Below, piece by piece: positions 7,007 through 13,447 of a DNA stretch of 16,207 bases. Positions within the stretch are counted from its first letter, which is position 1; each line of letters opens with the position of its first letter. The position numbers and the translations under genes are program-made. Location of the stretch: positions 1-16,207 of the forward strand of contig CAZSVI010000086.1 in assembly GCA_964610205.1 (NCBI GenBank), given 5' to 3'. The notes beneath the pieces were generated by a model. The model was not told where the DNA came from. It did no database searches and worked only from the letters and a program-made list of their open reading frames with translations. The stretch is from CAZSVI01 sp964610205 (GTDB taxonomy: Bacteria > Bacillota > Clostridia > DSM-8532).

Positions 7007-8305
7007 TTATGACCGAGGCAGCTTTTCCAATGCCTTCATCTGATCCGCCAGACTGGATACCTTCTCCCTCAATTTAAATATGCAGTCGGTTTCACAAGCG
7101 TCTCCTCTGACAATATCTTCCGCAAGAGCCCGGCAGCTCGGCGCCCCGCATGCTCCGCAATCCAATCCCGGAAGGCCGTCGTTTATTTCCTCTAGCTTCT
7201 TCATCTTTTTTAGCGCCTTTGCCATGTTATTATCCAGCTTCAGAATAGACTTATACTCCACGTCCCTTGTCCAAAGCAACTCCTGATAATCATCGGCCTT
7301 GTTGATATGAGAAAAGTCCGTCTCCTTCGCCATATCGATTTGCCGCTTCAGGTTCGTGCGTGCCACAAACGGGTTCTCCACTGTCAATGGTCCTCCGAGA
7401 CAACCTTCGGTGCAGGACAGGGCTTCAACAAATTCTATCCCTTCCAGACGGTCGTCTGCGATTTCTTCAAGCACTTTAATCACATTATGAATACCATGAA
7501 CTGCAAGATACCTGTCATTTCCAAGGGCGTAACTCTCCCCACCTGAACCTGCCCATCCCACACCATGGAACCCGGAAGATACAAGCCCTCCGTCGATATC
7601 CGGAGGCAGCTTCTTCATTTTTTCAAGAAGCATCAAATGGATATCCTTCATTGCCAGAACCCCGTCAACATACGACTCCTTATTTTCAAACGGAGCCTTT
7701 ACACTGGTAACCTTTGCGGCGCACGGAGATATAAAGAATACGCCTATATCCTCCAGTCTGAGACCTTTTTCCTTTGCCAGAGTCCGCTTGGCTATCTTTG
7801 CGGCAACTTCCATTGGAGATTCTATTTTTAAGATATTCGGAATCAGATTGGGAAAACGAACCTGAATCAATCGTACTACCGCAGGACATGCGGAAGAAAT
7901 TACTGGCATTTTTAAATCATTAGTACTCATTATCTGCCGTGTAGCATCAGATACAATTTCAGCCGCCTTTGAGACTTCAAAAACATGGTCGAAACCAATC
8001 TCCAAAATGCCTTTTAATATTCTTTCCCGGCTGAATGCCGATCCAAACTGCCCATATAATGACGGTGCCGGTATTGCTGTCTTATAAGAATAATCGCTGA
8101 TGGAAGCCAGGGAATCTGTAATCGCTTTTTTGGCGTGGTAAGGACAAACCTTTATACATTCCCCACAGTCTATACAGCGTTCCTTCATTATGATTGCCTT
8201 CCCGTTCCGAACCCTGATAGCCTCAGTGGGACAATGCTTTATACAGTTTGTACACCCTTTGCATTTTTCCTCTTCCAATGTAACTGAATGAAAATATTGT
8301 GTCAT
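7007..8305 (-). CDS. sensory-type [FeFe]-hydrogenase-like protein (group D-like): ferredoxin, H-cluster and C-terminal Fe-S domains
   Basis: 432 residues. The N-terminal 2[4Fe-4S] ferredoxin domain has Cys15/18/21/25 and Cys44/47/50/54. The H-cluster domain keeps Cys ligands in degenerate motifs: L1 SSACPA (Cys140), L2 SPCAAK (Cys195), L3 SCTEGCLGG (Cys298, Cys302). In catalytic enzymes L1 is TSCCP, whose first Cys is the proton relay; here it is Ala139. L3 also lacks the GGGQP ending. The C-terminal Fe-S domain LDCGACGAPSC has Cys383, 386, 391 and a fourth ligand, probably Cys408 (or 404). No PAS domain is present. This architecture fits the putative sensory groups C/D rather than bulk H2 metabolism. 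RBS AAGGA lies nine bases before ATG 8305. It may bind H2 or a redox signal and relay it to the adjacent ATPase; that link is inference. Confidence 0.88.
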   Translation of the reverse strand: MTQYFHSVTLEEEKCKGCTNCIKHCPTEAIRVRNGKAIIMKERCIDCGECIKVCPYHAKKAITDSLASISDYSYKTAIPAPSLYGQFGSAFSRERILKGILEIGFDHVFEVSKAAEIVSDATRQIMSTNDLKMPVISSACPAVVRLIQVRFPNLIPNILKIESPMEVAAKIAKRTLAKEKGLRLEDIGVFFISPCAAKVTSVKAPFENKESYVDGVLAMKDIHLMLLEKMKKLPPDIDGGLVSSGFHGVGWAGSGGESYALGNDRYLAVHGIHNVIKVLEEIADDRLEGIEFVEALSCTEGCLGGPLTVENPFVARTNLKRQIDMAKETDFSHINKADDYQELLWTRDVEYKSILKLDNNMAKALKKMKKLEEINDGLPGLDCGACGAPSCRALAEDIVRGDACETDCIFKLREKVSSLADQMKALEKLPRS

Positions 8306-8341
8306 TAAAAAAGTCCTTTCATATAATTATCTCTAACGAAC

Positions 8342-8770
8342 TCATAAATCAAAATACATTGTAATATATACTCTTGTTCCCTTTCCGGCTTCACTTTCAA
8401 GAATAAACTCATCCGCGTTTTTTTTAATATTTGATAAACCCATTCCCGCACCAAATCCCATTTCCCGTATACTGTCCGGTGCAGTGGAATACCCTTCCTT
8501 CATCGCCAGTTCAATATTCTCAATCCCCGGCCCTCCGTCATAAATCAAAATGGCAATTCTGTCTTCGTATATCTTAACAAGAGCTTTCCCGCCATTTCCA
8601 TGAATAACGGCATTTAACTCAGCCTCATACATCGCTATTGAGGTCCTTTTCACTATTGAAGGGGTTACACCAAGCTGATCCAACAATCGCCGCACATTGC
8701 TGGATGCTTCACCAGCGGCGGTAAAATCATTGGCTGGAATCTCATACTTCTTTTTGATAAGGTTATCCAC
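8342..8770 (-). CDS. RsbW-like ATP-binding regulatory protein
   Basis: A 142-residue GHKL ATPase domain protein. The N box EAELNAVIHGNG (49-60), the G1 box DGGPGI (78-83), the G2 box GFGAGMGLSNI (105-115) and GKGTRV (129-134) are all intact, so ATP binding is likely. It is close to the serine-kinase anti-sigma class (RsbW, SpoIIAB). The start is taken as GTG 8770, eight bases after GAGG; it overlaps the end of the upstream DRTGG gene by 8 bp (GTGGATAA), suggesting coupled translation. Longer readings up to 8917 lie inside that gene in another frame. It sits directly before the [FeFe]-hydrogenase-like gene, so it is a natural candidate for the output kinase of the sensor, although no STAS partner is visible. 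Confidence 0.85.
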   Translation of the reverse strand: MDNLIKKKYEIPANDFTAAGEASSNVRRLLDQLGVTPSIVKRTSIAMYEAELNAVIHGNGGKALVKIYEDRIAILIYDGGPGIENIELAMKEGYSTAPDSIREMGFGAGMGLSNIKKNADEFILESEAGKGTRVYITMYFDL

Positions 8771-9119
8771 AGTCACTTCCTCTTCCCGTAACTCCGGCTT
8801 TATATAAAACGCCACAAGAAACAAACATGGGCAAATCAGTTGATAAAAGCACAATTCCCTTTTCTCCGGCCAATTCGCACATCCCGCTGTCCGGTTTCTT
8901 TCCGCGGACAAAAACAATAACCTGAATATCCAGCATTTCTGCTGTCCGGATTACCTGCGGATTTATAAGACCGGTAAGAAGCATGGCATTCTCTTTTGAA
9001 AAAGCCATAACGTCACTCATCAAATCGGCTCCGCAAGCTGATTTAACCATAATGTCAAGTTTATCGCCACAGGTATGAACCTGGCAATTCAATAAATTTA
9101 CAATCTCAGACAGTATCAT
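8763..9119 (-). CDS. DRTGG-domain protein (first gene of the hydrogenase operon)
   Basis: A 118-residue soluble protein made of one DRTGG-like domain. Alignment by eye to the second copy in this operon shows the shared pattern: N-terminal hydrophobic helix (SEIVNLLNCQVH), the ADLMSDVMAFSKENAMLLTG core (about 31-50), a predicted strand IQVIVFVRGKKP and a C-terminal GIVLLSTD stretch. The two copies are clearly diverged from each other. The start ATG at 9119 is preceded by GAGGTG. It is the promoter-proximal gene, and its last codons overlap the GTG start of the RsbW-like gene. The function is not established. A regulatory ligand-binding role is assumed from the family. Confidence 0.75.
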   Translation of the reverse strand: MILSEIVNLLNCQVHTCGDKLDIMVKSACGADLMSDVMAFSKENAMLLTGLINPQVIRTAEMLDIQVIVFVRGKKPDSGMCELAGEKGIVLLSTDLPMFVSCGVLYKAGVTGRGSDCG

Positions 9120-9212
9120 ATGTCACCTCGTTTAAAATTGCCTTAAAGTATTTCCATATTTAACCTTATAACAATGGAAGCAATGATTTGCAAACTTATT
9201 TTGTATAGTCAT

Positions 9213-9241
9213 ATTATAGCCCCTCCCTCAAACAGCGTCAA
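9213..9241 (-). promoter_or_regulatory. promoter of the sensory hydrogenase operon
   Basis: On the minus strand TTGACG (9241-9236), a 17-nt spacer and TATAAT (9218-9213) form a near-perfect sigma-A promoter. The predicted start near 9206 leaves a leader of about 87 nt before the ATG at 9119. No riboswitch was recognised in that leader. Confidence 0.8.
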
Positions 9242-9365
9242 TATCCCGCTCCTCAAACCGGCAATGATTTAAGCACAGGAGTTAACTGGCTCATGCTTCA
9301 TTTGCTTTCAGGAAAGTAATTCTCTTCATACAACTTTTGAACTATATTACTGACACAATGGGTTA

Positions 9366-9414
9366 AATTAAAGACAAAACCGGCACAGGATTTATAGTTT
9401 TCTTTCCTGTGCCG
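9366..9414 (-). terminator. intrinsic terminator of the DUF1858 gene
   Basis: CGGCACAGGA (9381-9390) and TCCTGTGCCG (9405-9414) form a perfect 10-bp stem with a 14-nt loop. On the minus strand it is followed by GTTTTGTCTTTAATTT, a broken U tract. It lies 77 bp beyond the DUF1858 stop codon and separates that gene from the hydrogenase operon promoter. Confidence 0.75.
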
Positions 9415-9490
9415 TTCAAGAAAATTTACTTATATGATCTAACTTTTTATTACTATATTAGCTGTACAAAATAATGACAAAAAACTTGGT

Positions 9491-9700
9491 TCAACTTATA
9501 TCGCTATCAAGGTATTGATTTAAGTCATCAATCAGCTTCTGTGGATCTATTCCATGGACAACACATGCGTCCTTGATACTCTCACCTGATGCGGAAGGAC
9601 AGAACAGGCAATGCATTCCGTGTTTCATAAAAATAGGCGCAGTGCCTTCATCCAGCATAAGTACATCCTTGATAATCATATCCTCTGAAACTTTGGCCAT
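9491..9700 (-). CDS. DUF1858 protein, hybrid-cluster-protein-associated redox disulfide type
   Basis: A 69-residue soluble protein covering one DUF1858 domain. The start VSEDMIIKDVL, then the APIFMKHGMHC segment and a CLFC redox-type pair (Cys31, Cys34) followed by SASGESIKDAC, match the small family often found near hybrid-cluster (prismane) proteins. It probably carries a thiol-disulfide or metal-binding site; the partner is unknown and no hybrid-cluster gene is in the window. The start ATG at 9700 has GGAGG nine bases upstream. It is monocistronic, with a promoter at 9742-9771 and a terminator at 9366-9414. Confidence 0.88.
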   Translation of the reverse strand: MAKVSEDMIIKDVLMLDEGTAPIFMKHGMHCLFCPSASGESIKDACVVHGIDPQKLIDDLNQYLDSDIS

Positions 9701-9741
9701 TTGCTTTTTCCTCCATAAACGATAAATTTTTTAACAGGTTT

Positions 9742-9771
9742 ATTATACCCTAAAGCATAAAAAATCCGCAA
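9742..9771 (-). promoter_or_regulatory. promoter of the DUF1858 gene
   Basis: On the minus strand a consensus TATAAT (9747-9742) is preceded after 18 nt by TTGCGG (9771-9766), which keeps the TTG of the -35. Transcription would start near 9735, about 35 nt before the ATG. Confidence 0.6.
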
Positions 9772-9805
9772 CCATAAAAAAAAGTTGTTTATTAAATGCC
9801 CAAGA

Positions 9806-9972
9806 CCCTGCCTCAAAAGGCGGGGAATAAACCGATTTTTCCATCAATGGTGACTTCAGTCCCCCACTGATGCGGCATTTGATAAAATGCTCGCAGCGCG
9901 TTGCACACAAAACGCGTCAGGAAGACTCTTCAGCGCCCGCGTTTTGGCACGCAATTCGCGCAAGCGATCATT
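9806..9972. repeat. run of four consecutive stem-loops (possible structured RNA or mobile-element remnant)
   Basis: Four adjacent inverted repeats are visible. (1) CCCTGCCT/AGGCGGGG at 9806-9825 with a CAAA loop. (2) CATCAATGG with CCACTGATG at 9842-9872, one mismatch. (3) GCATTT/AAATGC at 9875-9890 with a GATA loop. (4) A long interrupted stem from 9886 to 9972, built from AATG, TCGC, GCGCG, TTGC and CAAAACGCG on the left and their complements on the right, with small internal loops and a 21-nt terminal loop (9917-9937). Stems 3 and 4 overlap slightly, so they could be alternatives. The block is more GC-rich than its surroundings and lies between two divergent promoters. No open frame of note crosses it. 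Confidence 0.6.
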
Positions 9973-10008
9973 GAATAAGCCTATTTAAGAAAACTATGAA
10001 CAACCTTA

Positions 10009-10035
10009 TTGACGCCAGGCCAATCTTGTGATAAT
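10009..10035 (+). promoter_or_regulatory. candidate promoter of oadG-oadB
   Basis: TTGACG (10009-10014) is followed after 15 nt by GATAAT (10030-10035), which carries a TG extension one base before it (TGTGATAAT). The short spacer is compensated by the extended -10. Initiation near 10042 gives a leader of about 37 nt and would exclude the upstream hairpin block from the transcript. Confidence 0.5.
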
Positions 10036-10078
10036 TTTAACAGGAGCGATTCTCTATTATCTTCAGGGAGGTGCAAAA

Positions 10079-10456
10079 ATGACTTCATTTATAGAATCCT
10101 TAGTAGTTGCTCTGGTTGGTATGTTCGTTGTATTTGCCGCGCTGGTAATTATCATATTCTGTATTAAGCTGTACACTAACCTTGTAAGGAATGATCGAAC
10201 AAAAAAAGGTAACGGTGATAAAAAACAAACGGCTGAAAACACCATACCATCCAGTGCGCCCACTGTTAAGTATGCCGGTTTGCCCAATAAAACAGACCCG
10301 GAATTGATTGCGGTAATCACTGCTGCTGTTATTTCCAGCATACAGGGTTCCGGTTCAGGTTCAGGGCTTAAGGTTAAATCCGTCAGAAGAATTGGACATA
10401 CCACACCTATATGGAATATAGCAGGAAGAAACGAATATATCCTCTCAAAACTTTAG
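10079..10456 (+). CDS. oadG: OadG-family gamma subunit of a Na+-translocating decarboxylase
   Basis: A 125-residue small membrane protein. One N-terminal membrane segment (about 8-30) is followed by a polar, Ala/Pro/Lys-rich linker (about 35-70), an amphipathic segment DPELIAVITAAVISSI (73-88), a Gly/Ser stretch and the C-terminal KSVRRIGHTTPIWNIAGRNE, which is characteristic of OadG and related delta subunits. In the complex this subunit holds the carboxyltransferase against the membrane beta subunit. The start is ATG 10079, directly after GGGAGG; an earlier in-frame start at 10028 would place the RBS inside the gene. It is followed 33 bp later by oadB. Substrate specificity (oxaloacetate, methylmalonyl-CoA or glutaconyl-CoA) cannot be told from this subunit. 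Confidence 0.85.
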   Translation: MTSFIESLVVALVGMFVVFAALVIIIFCIKLYTNLVRNDRTKKGNGDKKQTAENTIPSSAPTVKYAGLPNKTDPELIAVITAAVISSIQGSGSGSGLKVKSVRRIGHTTPIWNIAGRNEYILSKL

Positions 10457-10489
10457 ATTTTTTAATTTTAAAAAAGGTAGGTTATTTTA

Positions 10490-11677
10490 ATGTGGCAGGA
10501 TTTTACAAATGCAATTTCAAAACTGATATCGGATTCGGGGTTTGTAAATTTAACCTGGTTGCATGGCGTGATGCTTATTATTGCTTGCGGCTTCTTATAT
10601 CTGGCGATTGTAAAAAAGTATGAGCCGTTGTTATTGGTTCCCATTGCTTTCGGTATGCTGCTTGTAAATCTCCCGTTAGGCAACTTGATGCATCCCGAAT
10701 TATGGGATGTACAGCCTCTTAATTTTGATACGATTCTTCATGATGGTGGTTTATTGGATTTATTATATCTCGGTATCAAACTGGGAATTTATCCTCCTTT
10801 AATTTTCCTTGGAATTGGAGCTATGACTGACTTCGGGCCATTGATTGCGAATCCGAAAAGCCTGTTGCTGGGTGCTGCAGCCCAATTTGGTATCTTTGGA
10901 AGCTTTATCGGTGCAATGGCCCTCGGCAACTTTACCTTGCAGCAGGCCGGTTCCATAGCCATTATTGGCGGAGCGGACGGCCCGACAGCTATTTGGCTTA
11001 CATCCAAGCTTGCACCTGAACTGCTTGGGCCTATTGCTCTGGCGGCATATTCTTATATGGCTCTGGTTCCGATAATTCAGCCTCCGATTATGAAGGCGTT
11101 AACTACAAAAAAAGAACGCGAGGTTGTTATGGAGCAGCTCCGGCCTGTATCAAAACTCGAGAAAATACTGTTCCCGATAATCGTCAGTATTATAGTGATT
11201 TTAATACTTCCTTCTTCAGCACCCCTTGTCGGTATGCTGATGCTGGGTAATCTTTTCAGGGAAAGCGGTGTTGTCGGACGGTTGAATGAAACCGCTCAAA
11301 ACGCCCTTATCAATATTGTTACCATATTCCTCGGCCTAACGGTCGGAGCTACCGCAAGCGCTGATAAGTTCAGTCAGCCGGGCTTCGGCATACAAGCGCT
11401 TTCCATTATTGTACTGGGCTTGATTGCTTTCTGTATCGGAACAGCGACAGGTACCCTGTTCGGAAAACTGATGTACTGGATGTCCGGCGGCAAGATTAAT
11501 CCGTTAATCGGTTCGGCCGGTGTATCCGCGGTTCCGATGGCCGCGCGTGTATCACAAAAGGTTGGTCAGGAAGCCAATCCGCAGAATTTCCTTCTTATGC
11601 ACGCAATGGGCCCGAATGTCGCAGGTGTTATCGGTTCGGCCGTAGCTGCGGGCGTACTGCTGTCCATGCTGGGATAA
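10490..11677 (+). CDS. oadB: Na+-translocating decarboxylase beta subunit (OadB family)
   Basis: A 395-residue polytopic membrane protein that couples decarboxylation of carboxybiotin to Na+ export. The conserved signatures are present: GIGAMTDFGPLIANP (about 108-122), AAQFGIFGSF (130-139), GGADGPTAIW (160-169) with the functionally important Asp163, YSYMALVPIIQPP, and the C-terminal GPNVAGVIGSA. About nine to ten hydrophobic segments cover the length, as expected for the family. RBS AGGTAGG lies about 8 nt before the ATG. It is co-transcribed with oadG. The alpha (carboxyltransferase) subunit and the biotin carrier protein are absent from the window. The family assignment is firm. Whether the enzyme works on oxaloacetate, methylmalonyl-CoA or another acid is open, so the symbol is family-level. 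Confidence 0.93.
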   Translation: MWQDFTNAISKLISDSGFVNLTWLHGVMLIIACGFLYLAIVKKYEPLLLVPIAFGMLLVNLPLGNLMHPELWDVQPLNFDTILHDGGLLDLLYLGIKLGIYPPLIFLGIGAMTDFGPLIANPKSLLLGAAAQFGIFGSFIGAMALGNFTLQQAGSIAIIGGADGPTAIWLTSKLAPELLGPIALAAYSYMALVPIIQPPIMKALTTKKEREVVMEQLRPVSKLEKILFPIIVSIIVILILPSSAPLVGMLMLGNLFRESGVVGRLNETAQNALINIVTIFLGLTVGATASADKFSQPGFGIQALSIIVLGLIAFCIGTATGTLFGKLMYWMSGGKINPLIGSAGVSAVPMAARVSQKVGQEANPQNFLLMHAMGPNVAGVIGSAVAAGVLLSMLG

Positions 11678-11962
11678 ACCCATTTTGAGTTATATTATAC
11701 TACTTTCAGAAGATGGTCTCTTCATTAATAAGAGCCCATTAATGATCTATCAGGAATGTTGTTCTCAATTATTTACGAAACTTCCCTGCAGCCTACAGCT
11801 TCTTTTTTAAAGTCCTTTATATTTTTCAAAAGGATAAATAGAACAATCATACCGGAAGTCATTTTTAACGTATAGTATAGGGAAAAGTTAATATGTATCT
11901 ACAGATAAGTTAACTGATTTTACCGTTCAACACATTTAAGAAAGACAGAGGTATTGATTGAC
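11678..11962. other. intergenic region between oadB and the radical SAM gene
   Basis: About 285 bp. A weak imperfect hairpin (about 11715-11738; CTCTT/AAGAG core) follows oadB without a U tract. A 22-codon frame at 11742-11810 starts with ATG and encodes three Cys but has no good RBS. An AT-rich stretch around 11871-11882 could hold a -10 (TATAGT) but no matching -35 was found. Confidence 0.5.
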
Positions 11963-13051
11963 ATGATTTTTAATCTAACCGAGTATTTGAATAAATCCAT
12001 AGAAGGATTGGTAAAGGATGCTATAAAAACAACCCTGAGAAACCCGAAGGGAACGGCTTTCTTTCTGAAACACATGGGCTGTGTTGCAACCTCAAACCGG
12101 ATCCGGGAGGAGTACGAAAAGCAGGGAAGGCACATACCTCCTTTTCTGATTGCCAGTATTACCAACAGCTGCAATTTATTCTGCAAGGGATGCTATGCAA
12201 GAGAAAATAAACTCTGTGGGGAAGGTAATATACAAAATCAACTGTCCGGAAAACGTTGGGAGGAAATTTTCCATGAAGCGGAAAGCATTGGAATTTCATT
12301 TATTCTGCTGGCAGGCGGAGAACCTTTAATGCGTTCGGATATCCTTGCATGTGCAGGTAAAATTTCGGGAATTATCTTTCCGGTATTTACAAATGGAACG
12401 CTAATCGGTAAAGATTATATAGATCTGTTTGATAACCATAGAAACCTGATTCCCATTATAAGCCTCGAGGGAAATAAGGAGCAAACAGACAAAAGGCGCG
12501 GTACCGGTACATATGATCTGCTGCGGAACATTATGAATGAAATGCATACGAAGCATATTTTATATGGCACGTCCATAACGGTTACAACTGAGAATATAAG
12601 TACAGTTACCAATGAAGAATACATACGTGGTTTGTACAAAAAGGGCTGTAAAATCATTTTCTATGTTGAGTATGTTCCGGCTTTAAAAAATACGGAGGAA
12701 CTTGCCCCTTCCGACCGGGAAAGAGAATACCTGGAAACCCGGGTTAATGACTTTAGAAAAGTTATGAATAATGTTATTTTCATATCCTTTCCGGGAGATG
12801 AAAAAGCAACAGGAGGTTGTCTTGCCGCGGGAAGAGGATTCTTCCATATTAATCCCGAAGGGAAAGCGGAACCATGTCCGTTTTCACCCTATTCCGATAC
12901 AAATGTGAAGGATTTAAGCCTGCTGGAGGCTCTGGATTCTCCTCTGTTTCAAAAGCTGAACAACAGTGGATTGCTGCTTCAGGAACATACCGGAGGATGC
13001 GTTCTGTTTAGCCGGGAAGAACAGGTATCAGACATGCTGAAAAATTCATAA
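11963..13051 (+). CDS. radical SAM protein with shortened SPASM-like C-terminus
   Basis: A 362-residue enzyme. The [4Fe-4S]-SAM site is CNLFCKGCY (Cys70, Cys74, Cys77), followed by LLAGGEPLM (SAM-binding GGEP, about 116-123), FTNGTLI (142-148) and ISLEGN (166-171), all standard for the MoaA/PqqE/SkfB-like branch. The C-terminal part has FHINPEGKAEPCPFSPY (about 294-310) and a GGC near the end. Its Cys residues (286, 305, 346) are fewer than in a full twin-cluster SPASM domain, suggesting at most one auxiliary cluster. About 60 residues precede the barrel. The start is ATG 11963 with AGAGGT ten bases upstream; a TTG at 11954 overlaps the useful RBS spacing. Such enzymes modify peptides, cofactors or tRNA, but no substrate peptide is evident beside it. 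Confidence 0.85.
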   Translation: MIFNLTEYLNKSIEGLVKDAIKTTLRNPKGTAFFLKHMGCVATSNRIREEYEKQGRHIPPFLIASITNSCNLFCKGCYARENKLCGEGNIQNQLSGKRWEEIFHEAESIGISFILLAGGEPLMRSDILACAGKISGIIFPVFTNGTLIGKDYIDLFDNHRNLIPIISLEGNKEQTDKRRGTGTYDLLRNIMNEMHTKHILYGTSITVTTENISTVTNEEYIRGLYKKGCKIIFYVEYVPALKNTEELAPSDREREYLETRVNDFRKVMNNVIFISFPGDEKATGGCLAAGRGFFHINPEGKAEPCPFSPYSDTNVKDLSLLEALDSPLFQKLNNSGLLLQEHTGGCVLFSREEQVSDMLKNS

Positions 13052-13276
13052 AAATGTACCTTTATCATATCCATTTTGCTAAAAAAAGACGGATGTTTTT
13101 ACTCGTTTTGAGTGCAATATGCCGTGCGTTTGTATATAAAACAATGATACCAAACTTCATAATACCATATTATCACAAATTATGGTAAGTGTTAAATTTC
13201 TCCTTTTTATATCAGATATAACCTCTGAACAGTAACACGCAGCCGTGCGACAGAAAGAAGAAACCTCGCTATTCCT

Positions 13277-13305
13277 TTGACTTGACCCATTCAAACTGGT
13301 ATAAT
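13277..13305 (+). promoter_or_regulatory. promoter of apgM
   Basis: TTGACT (13277-13282), a 17-nt spacer and the perfect -10 TATAAT (13300-13305) form a strong sigma-A-type promoter. Transcription would begin near 13312, leaving a leader of about 136 nt. Confidence 0.8.
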
Positions 13306-13334
13306 TCGTATAGTATTTTAAATTTCGGTTTATA

Positions 13335-13424
13335 AGCTGAACATTTTTGTAATACTCTGCCTTAGCAAAAACACATTCCCATTCTGTTGGTTGCTCGGCA
13401 AGCGGGCAAAAATCAAATTCAGCT
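13335..13424 (+). promoter_or_regulatory. foldable 5' leader of apgM
   Basis: AGCTGAA and ATTTTTG (13335-13349) can pair with CAAAAAT (13407-13413) and TTCAGCT (13418-13424), with one base on the left and four on the right unpaired between the two blocks. The 14 bp would close almost the whole leader just before the RBS. It matches no riboswitch class I recognise. Confidence 0.35.
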
Positions 13425-13447
13425 CCTATAGACACGGGCAGGTGCTT

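Larger units (their letters stand above)
9120..9490. other. intergenic region between DUF1858 gene and hydrogenase operon
   Basis: About 370 bp without a credible gene. From right to left it contains the DUF1858 terminator (9366-9414), an unassigned AT-rich segment, the hydrogenase operon promoter (9213-9241) and its leader. Nothing else was recognised. Confidence 0.65.
9701..10078. other. divergent intergenic region DUF1858 / oadG
   Basis: About 380 bp without a gene. It holds the DUF1858 promoter (9742-9771), the four-hairpin block (9806-9972) and the oadG promoter candidate (10009-10035) with its RBS. Confidence 0.65.
13052..13447. other. intergenic region upstream of apgM
   Basis: About 395 bp. 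It contains an inverted repeat TACCATA/TATGGTA at 13163-13187, the apgM promoter (13277-13305) and a leader of about 136 nt with a potential long-range stem (13335-13424). Small frames on both strands, including a minus-strand one at 13157-13435, look spurious. No intrinsic terminator for the radical SAM gene was found. Confidence 0.6.

Noticed and set aside
7007..8305. Catalytic HydA-type hydrogenase
   Set aside because: L1 lacks the proton-transfer Cys, L3 is degenerate, and no electron-transfer subunits are encoded nearby; a sensory type fits better.
13054..13188. 44-codon plus-strand frame two bases after the radical SAM stop
   Set aside because: No Shine-Dalgarno sequence, unusual composition and no recognisable precursor-peptide motif.
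13157..13435. 92-codon minus-strand frame overlapping the apgM promoter and leader
   Set aside because: Its first 40 residues look somewhat protein-like, but the end is low-quality sequence, the strong plus-strand apgM promoter lies inside it and no family is recognisable. It could be a decayed gene but cannot be supported.
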